64,000 nucleotides of DNA, taken from the NCBI GenBank assembly GCA_029263415.1, contig JAJCXN010000046.1, positions 186,001-250,000 on the forward strand, read 5' to 3'. This DNA is from Acidobacteriota bacterium (GTDB lineage Bacteria > Acidobacteriota > Thermoanaerobaculia > Multivoradales > Multivoraceae). A program made the position numbers and the translations under genes. The first letter of the stretch is position 1, and each line of letters begins with the position of its first letter. Under the pieces are notes generated by a model. The model had not been told where the DNA came from, did not search any database, and worked only from the letters and a program-made list of their open reading frames with translations. Shown piece by piece: positions 61,880 to 64,000 of this stretch.

Positions 61880-63115
61880 GTGAATCGACTCGATCTGCTT
61901 CGGCAACAAGCACAAACGACCGAATCGAAAATCGTTCTATTGATCCTCGACGGCGTCGGCGACATCCGCACCATCGAGCAACCGCAGACGGCCCTCGAAG
62001 CAGCCCGCACGCCTCATCTCGATCAGCTATGTGAGAGCTCCTGCTTGGGTCGGCTGATTCCCGCGACCACCGGCATCACGCCCGGCAGCGGTCCCGGCCA
62101 CTTGGCACTCTTCGGCTACGACCCCACGATCGGCAAACACGACATCGGCCGTGGGGTTCTCGAAGCGCTCGGGTTAGGCCTTGATCTCGCACCCTCCACC
62201 CTTGCCGCTCGCTGCAACTTCGCCACCGTTGACGATCAAGGCAACATCACCGATCGGCGAGCTGGTCGTATCTCGAGCGAAGAAGGACACTGCATCTGCG
62301 ACCGACTCGCTCACGCACTCGAGACCATCGACACTGGCAGTATCTCGGTACGAGTAGCTCCTGGTGAGGGCTATCGCTTCGTCCTGCTATTCGACAGCTT
62401 GACCAGCACGCCTCTCAACACCAACCTCGCTGACACCGATCCGCAGCGCATCGGAGTGCCGTTGCTCCCACTCGCAGGCGAAACTGAAGCGGCGAGCGCA
62501 ACTGTACAACGGATCACCCCCGTGCTCGATCAGCTCCGCGCCACGCTCAAGAACGAGCCCAAAGCCAACGCCTTCTCCATGCGCGGTTTTTCCTCGTTGC
62601 CTGACCTACCGAGCTTCCAAGACCTCTACCAGCTTAGAGCTGGGGCGTTTGCTGGCTACCCGCTCTACCGCGGCGTCGCAAAAGCGTGCGGCATGGAGGT
62701 GGTTGAGTGCGGCAAGCGCATCGCAGACTTGACCGACACCATGACCGAACGGTGGGATGACTTCGACTTCTTCTTCGCCCACGTCAAACACACCGACCAA
62801 GCGGGAGAAGACGGGGACATTGTGACTAAGACCGCAGTGATCGAAGAAGTCGATCAAGAACTCCCTCGCCTTCTAGCACTCGGCCCAGATGTCTTAGCGA
62901 TCACCGGCGACCACTCCACTCCCGCTCCCATGAAGGCCCACTCCTGGCACCCCGTCCCGTTGTTCCTTCACGCCCAGTTCTGCGGCATCGACGACACCGT
63001 CCGCTTCACCGAACTTGAAGCAGCCGCTAAGGCAGGCATCGGCCGCCTGCCGGCTTCGGACCTGATGGGCTTGCTGCTCGCCAACGCTGGCAAATTGGCC
63101 AAGTTCGGAGCGTAG
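61880..63115 (+). CDS. apgM: 2,3-bisphosphoglycerate-independent phosphoglycerate mutase, archaeal type
   Basis: 411 aa from GTG 61880 with AAGGGA upstream; the track ORF runs back into the previous gene. It interconverts 3- and 2-phosphoglycerate. Alkaline-phosphatase-superfamily metal motifs: LLILDGVGD at the start, the nucleophile Ser in TPGSGPGHLALFGYDP, HVKHTDQAGEDGD, ITGDHSTPAPMKAHSWHPVP. This is the ApgM type, not GpmI (which is ~510 aa). It follows the aldolase and unknown genes on the same strand. Confidence 0.93.
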   Translation: MNRLDLLRQQAQTTESKIVLLILDGVGDIRTIEQPQTALEAARTPHLDQLCESSCLGRLIPATTGITPGSGPGHLALFGYDPTIGKHDIGRGVLEALGLGLDLAPSTLAARCNFATVDDQGNITDRRAGRISSEEGHCICDRLAHALETIDTGSISVRVAPGEGYRFVLLFDSLTSTPLNTNLADTDPQRIGVPLLPLAGETEAASATVQRITPVLDQLRATLKNEPKANAFSMRGFSSLPDLPSFQDLYQLRAGAFAGYPLYRGVAKACGMEVVECGKRIADLTDTMTERWDDFDFFFAHVKHTDQAGEDGDIVTKTAVIEEVDQELPRLLALGPDVLAITGDHSTPAPMKAHSWHPVPLFLHAQFCGIDDTVRFTELEAAAKAGIGRLPASDLMGLLLANAGKLAKFGA

Positions 63116-63123
63116 ACGGCCGG

Positions 63124-63141
63124 AGCGCGCGGTTGTGCGCT
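63124..63141. terminator. hairpin between convergent genes
   Basis: agcgcgc-GGTT-gtgcgct, a 7-bp stem with one G-T pair, 8 bases past the phosphoglycerate mutase stop and before the convergent YgfZ-type gene. No T-run. Confidence 0.4.
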
Positions 63142-63174
63142 GGCTCGATTCGAAACAGGAGTTGCGAGCAGGTC

Positions 63175-64000
63175 CTAACCCAAAGCCTCGACCATCGCTT
63201 CAACCTCGTCGCCATCAACTTGGACAACCGTTCCCACCTCCGCCGCTCGCCGCTGAATCATCGCCAGCCCGACACCTGCTCCATCGGCCTCGCTGCACGC
63301 GGTGGTTACGGTTCCAGCCGCTCGCCCCTCAAACAACACCTCTGCGCCGGTCTGGACGCGGCTACCGGCATTCCAACGTATTCGCCTTACCACCTTGGGC
63401 GCTTGCCCTCGATAGTGCAGTCGAGCGATCACTTCCTGCCCCAAGTAGCAGCCCTTGGTGAAGTCGATCGCCTCGATCCCTGACTCTTGAGCCAAGTTGG
63501 CTTCGCCGTAGTCGATATCAAAGGCGGGTAATCCATGCTCCACCCGCAGCGGCTCTAGCGCCCCGGCGCCCACCAGCTCAAGGTCAAGCCGCTTCACCCA
63601 CTCTTCGACCACAGGTTCAACGATCGAGCTCGACACCCAAGCGATCAATGCGGGCGCGCCTAACCGTTCGTGGCGCGACACGGGAAGTTGAGTCCCAAAG
63701 AGCTCCACCACACCACCACCCCACGGGGTTTCAGGCCAAACACCCGCAGGCAGGCGATCCGCGATCGCTTCTCCTAACAACGCCAGAGGCACGAGGTCTT
63801 GCAGCGGCAGGACCTCCACTCGATCGGCGACGATGTACTTGGTCAGGTGCTCTCGCACTACTCGCGAACGACCCGGCGGCAGCAACAAGAAGAGGCGGTC
63901 TTCGAAGGCACTGACGACGGCGTCCGCCAGCACCTTGCCCTTGATCGTGGTGACAAAGCCATACACCCCTTGCTCCGGTTCGAGGTCCGCGACCGCCGAG
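63175..64000 (-). CDS. YgfZ/GcvT-type folate-binding protein, partial
   Basis: At least 275 residues, 5' end off the right edge: the frame stays open from the track start (GTG 63966) to 64000, reading VADLEPEQGVYGFVTTIKG, which matches the family's N-terminal block, so the true start is outside the window. The diagnostic motif TKGCYLGQEVIARLHYRG is present, the tetrahydrofolate-binding KGC(Y/F)xGQE of YgfZ, a protein that helps mature or repair some Fe-S enzymes. The C-terminal region is the beta-barrel part of the GcvT fold. Confidence 0.9.
   Translation of the reverse strand, partial: SAVADLEPEQGVYGFVTTIKGKVLADAVVSAFEDRLFLLLPPGRSRVVREHLTKYIVADRVEVLPLQDLVPLALLGEAIADRLPAGVWPETPWGGGVVELFGTQLPVSRHERLGAPALIAWVSSSIVEPVVEEWVKRLDLELVGAGALEPLRVEHGLPAFDIDYGEANLAQESGIEAIDFTKGCYLGQEVIARLHYRGQAPKVVRRIRWNAGSRVQTGAEVLFEGRAAGTVTTACSEADGAGVGLAMIQRRAAEVGTVVQVDGDEVEAMVEALG

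Overview
The window looks like a chromosomal segment from a Gram-negative member of the Acidobacteriota. Three family signatures point there: two VWFA-related proteins of the acidobacterial type (44.8-46.3 kb and 57.4-60.0 kb, the latter with a GWxTD-like N-terminal region), and a large ATPase-less MacB/FtsX permease of the 'acidobacterial duplicated orphan permease' type (49.6-52.0 kb). There are outer-membrane beta-barrel proteins, lipoproteins, type IV pilus genes and peptidoglycan genes. Coding density is high, and GTG and TTG starts are common. The phylum call is inference from gene families; no rRNA is present.

Layout. 0-5.2 kb: the first codons of a possible nitroreductase, a PLP-dependent decarboxylase, a SurA-like/DsbA fusion, holB and tmk, and a DCC-type thiol oxidoreductase. 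5.2-9.3 kb: a tight three-gene minus-strand operon of an asparagine-synthase-like ligase, a radical SAM enzyme and a halogenase-like flavoprotein, whose joint product I cannot name. 9.5-16 kb: a lipoprotein, then pilT-pilC-pilS-pilR. 16-20.3 kb: a YfhO-like membrane protein, a hairpin-rich inverted-repeat element, an FmdB zinc ribbon gene with a hairpin over its ribosome-binding site, and a DUF4388 protein. 20.5-26.4 kb: moeA, a lipoprotein, two similar small exported proteins, a YihY/BrkB membrane protein, a repeat-bearing gap, tRNA-Ala(GGC) and a small beta-barrel protein.

26.6-34.4 kb: comF, a large outer-membrane protein, then a PDZ/membrane/GAF/PAS histidine kinase with its NtrC-type partner, preceded by a sigma-54-like promoter. 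34.6-41.1 kb: housekeeping genes prfA-prmC, murA, a soluble lytic transglycosylase and rsmI. 41.1-44.6 kb (minus strand): cysteine desulfurase and mnmA, coupled for tRNA 2-thiouridine synthesis, then a TetR regulator coupled to an ACT-domain protein. 44.8-52.6 kb: VWA protein, subclass B3-like metallo-beta-lactamase, menB, ferritin, GST, orphan permease, DUF1801 protein. 52.6-53.7 kb: a gene-free imperfect palindrome of about 1 kb. 53.7-64 kb: aldehyde dehydrogenase, M14 carboxypeptidase, GWxTD/VWA protein, Maf, KDPG-type aldolase, an unknown protein, archaeal-type phosphoglycerate mutase, and a YgfZ-type folate-binding protein that runs off the right edge.

The best candidates for undescribed biology are the 52.6-53.7 kb palindrome, the asparagine-synthase-like/radical SAM/halogenase-like operon, the hairpin-rich inverted-repeat family at 18.5 and 22.4-23.1 kb, and the ribosome-binding-site hairpin of the FmdB gene. 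All calls come from reading the sequence; no database search was run.
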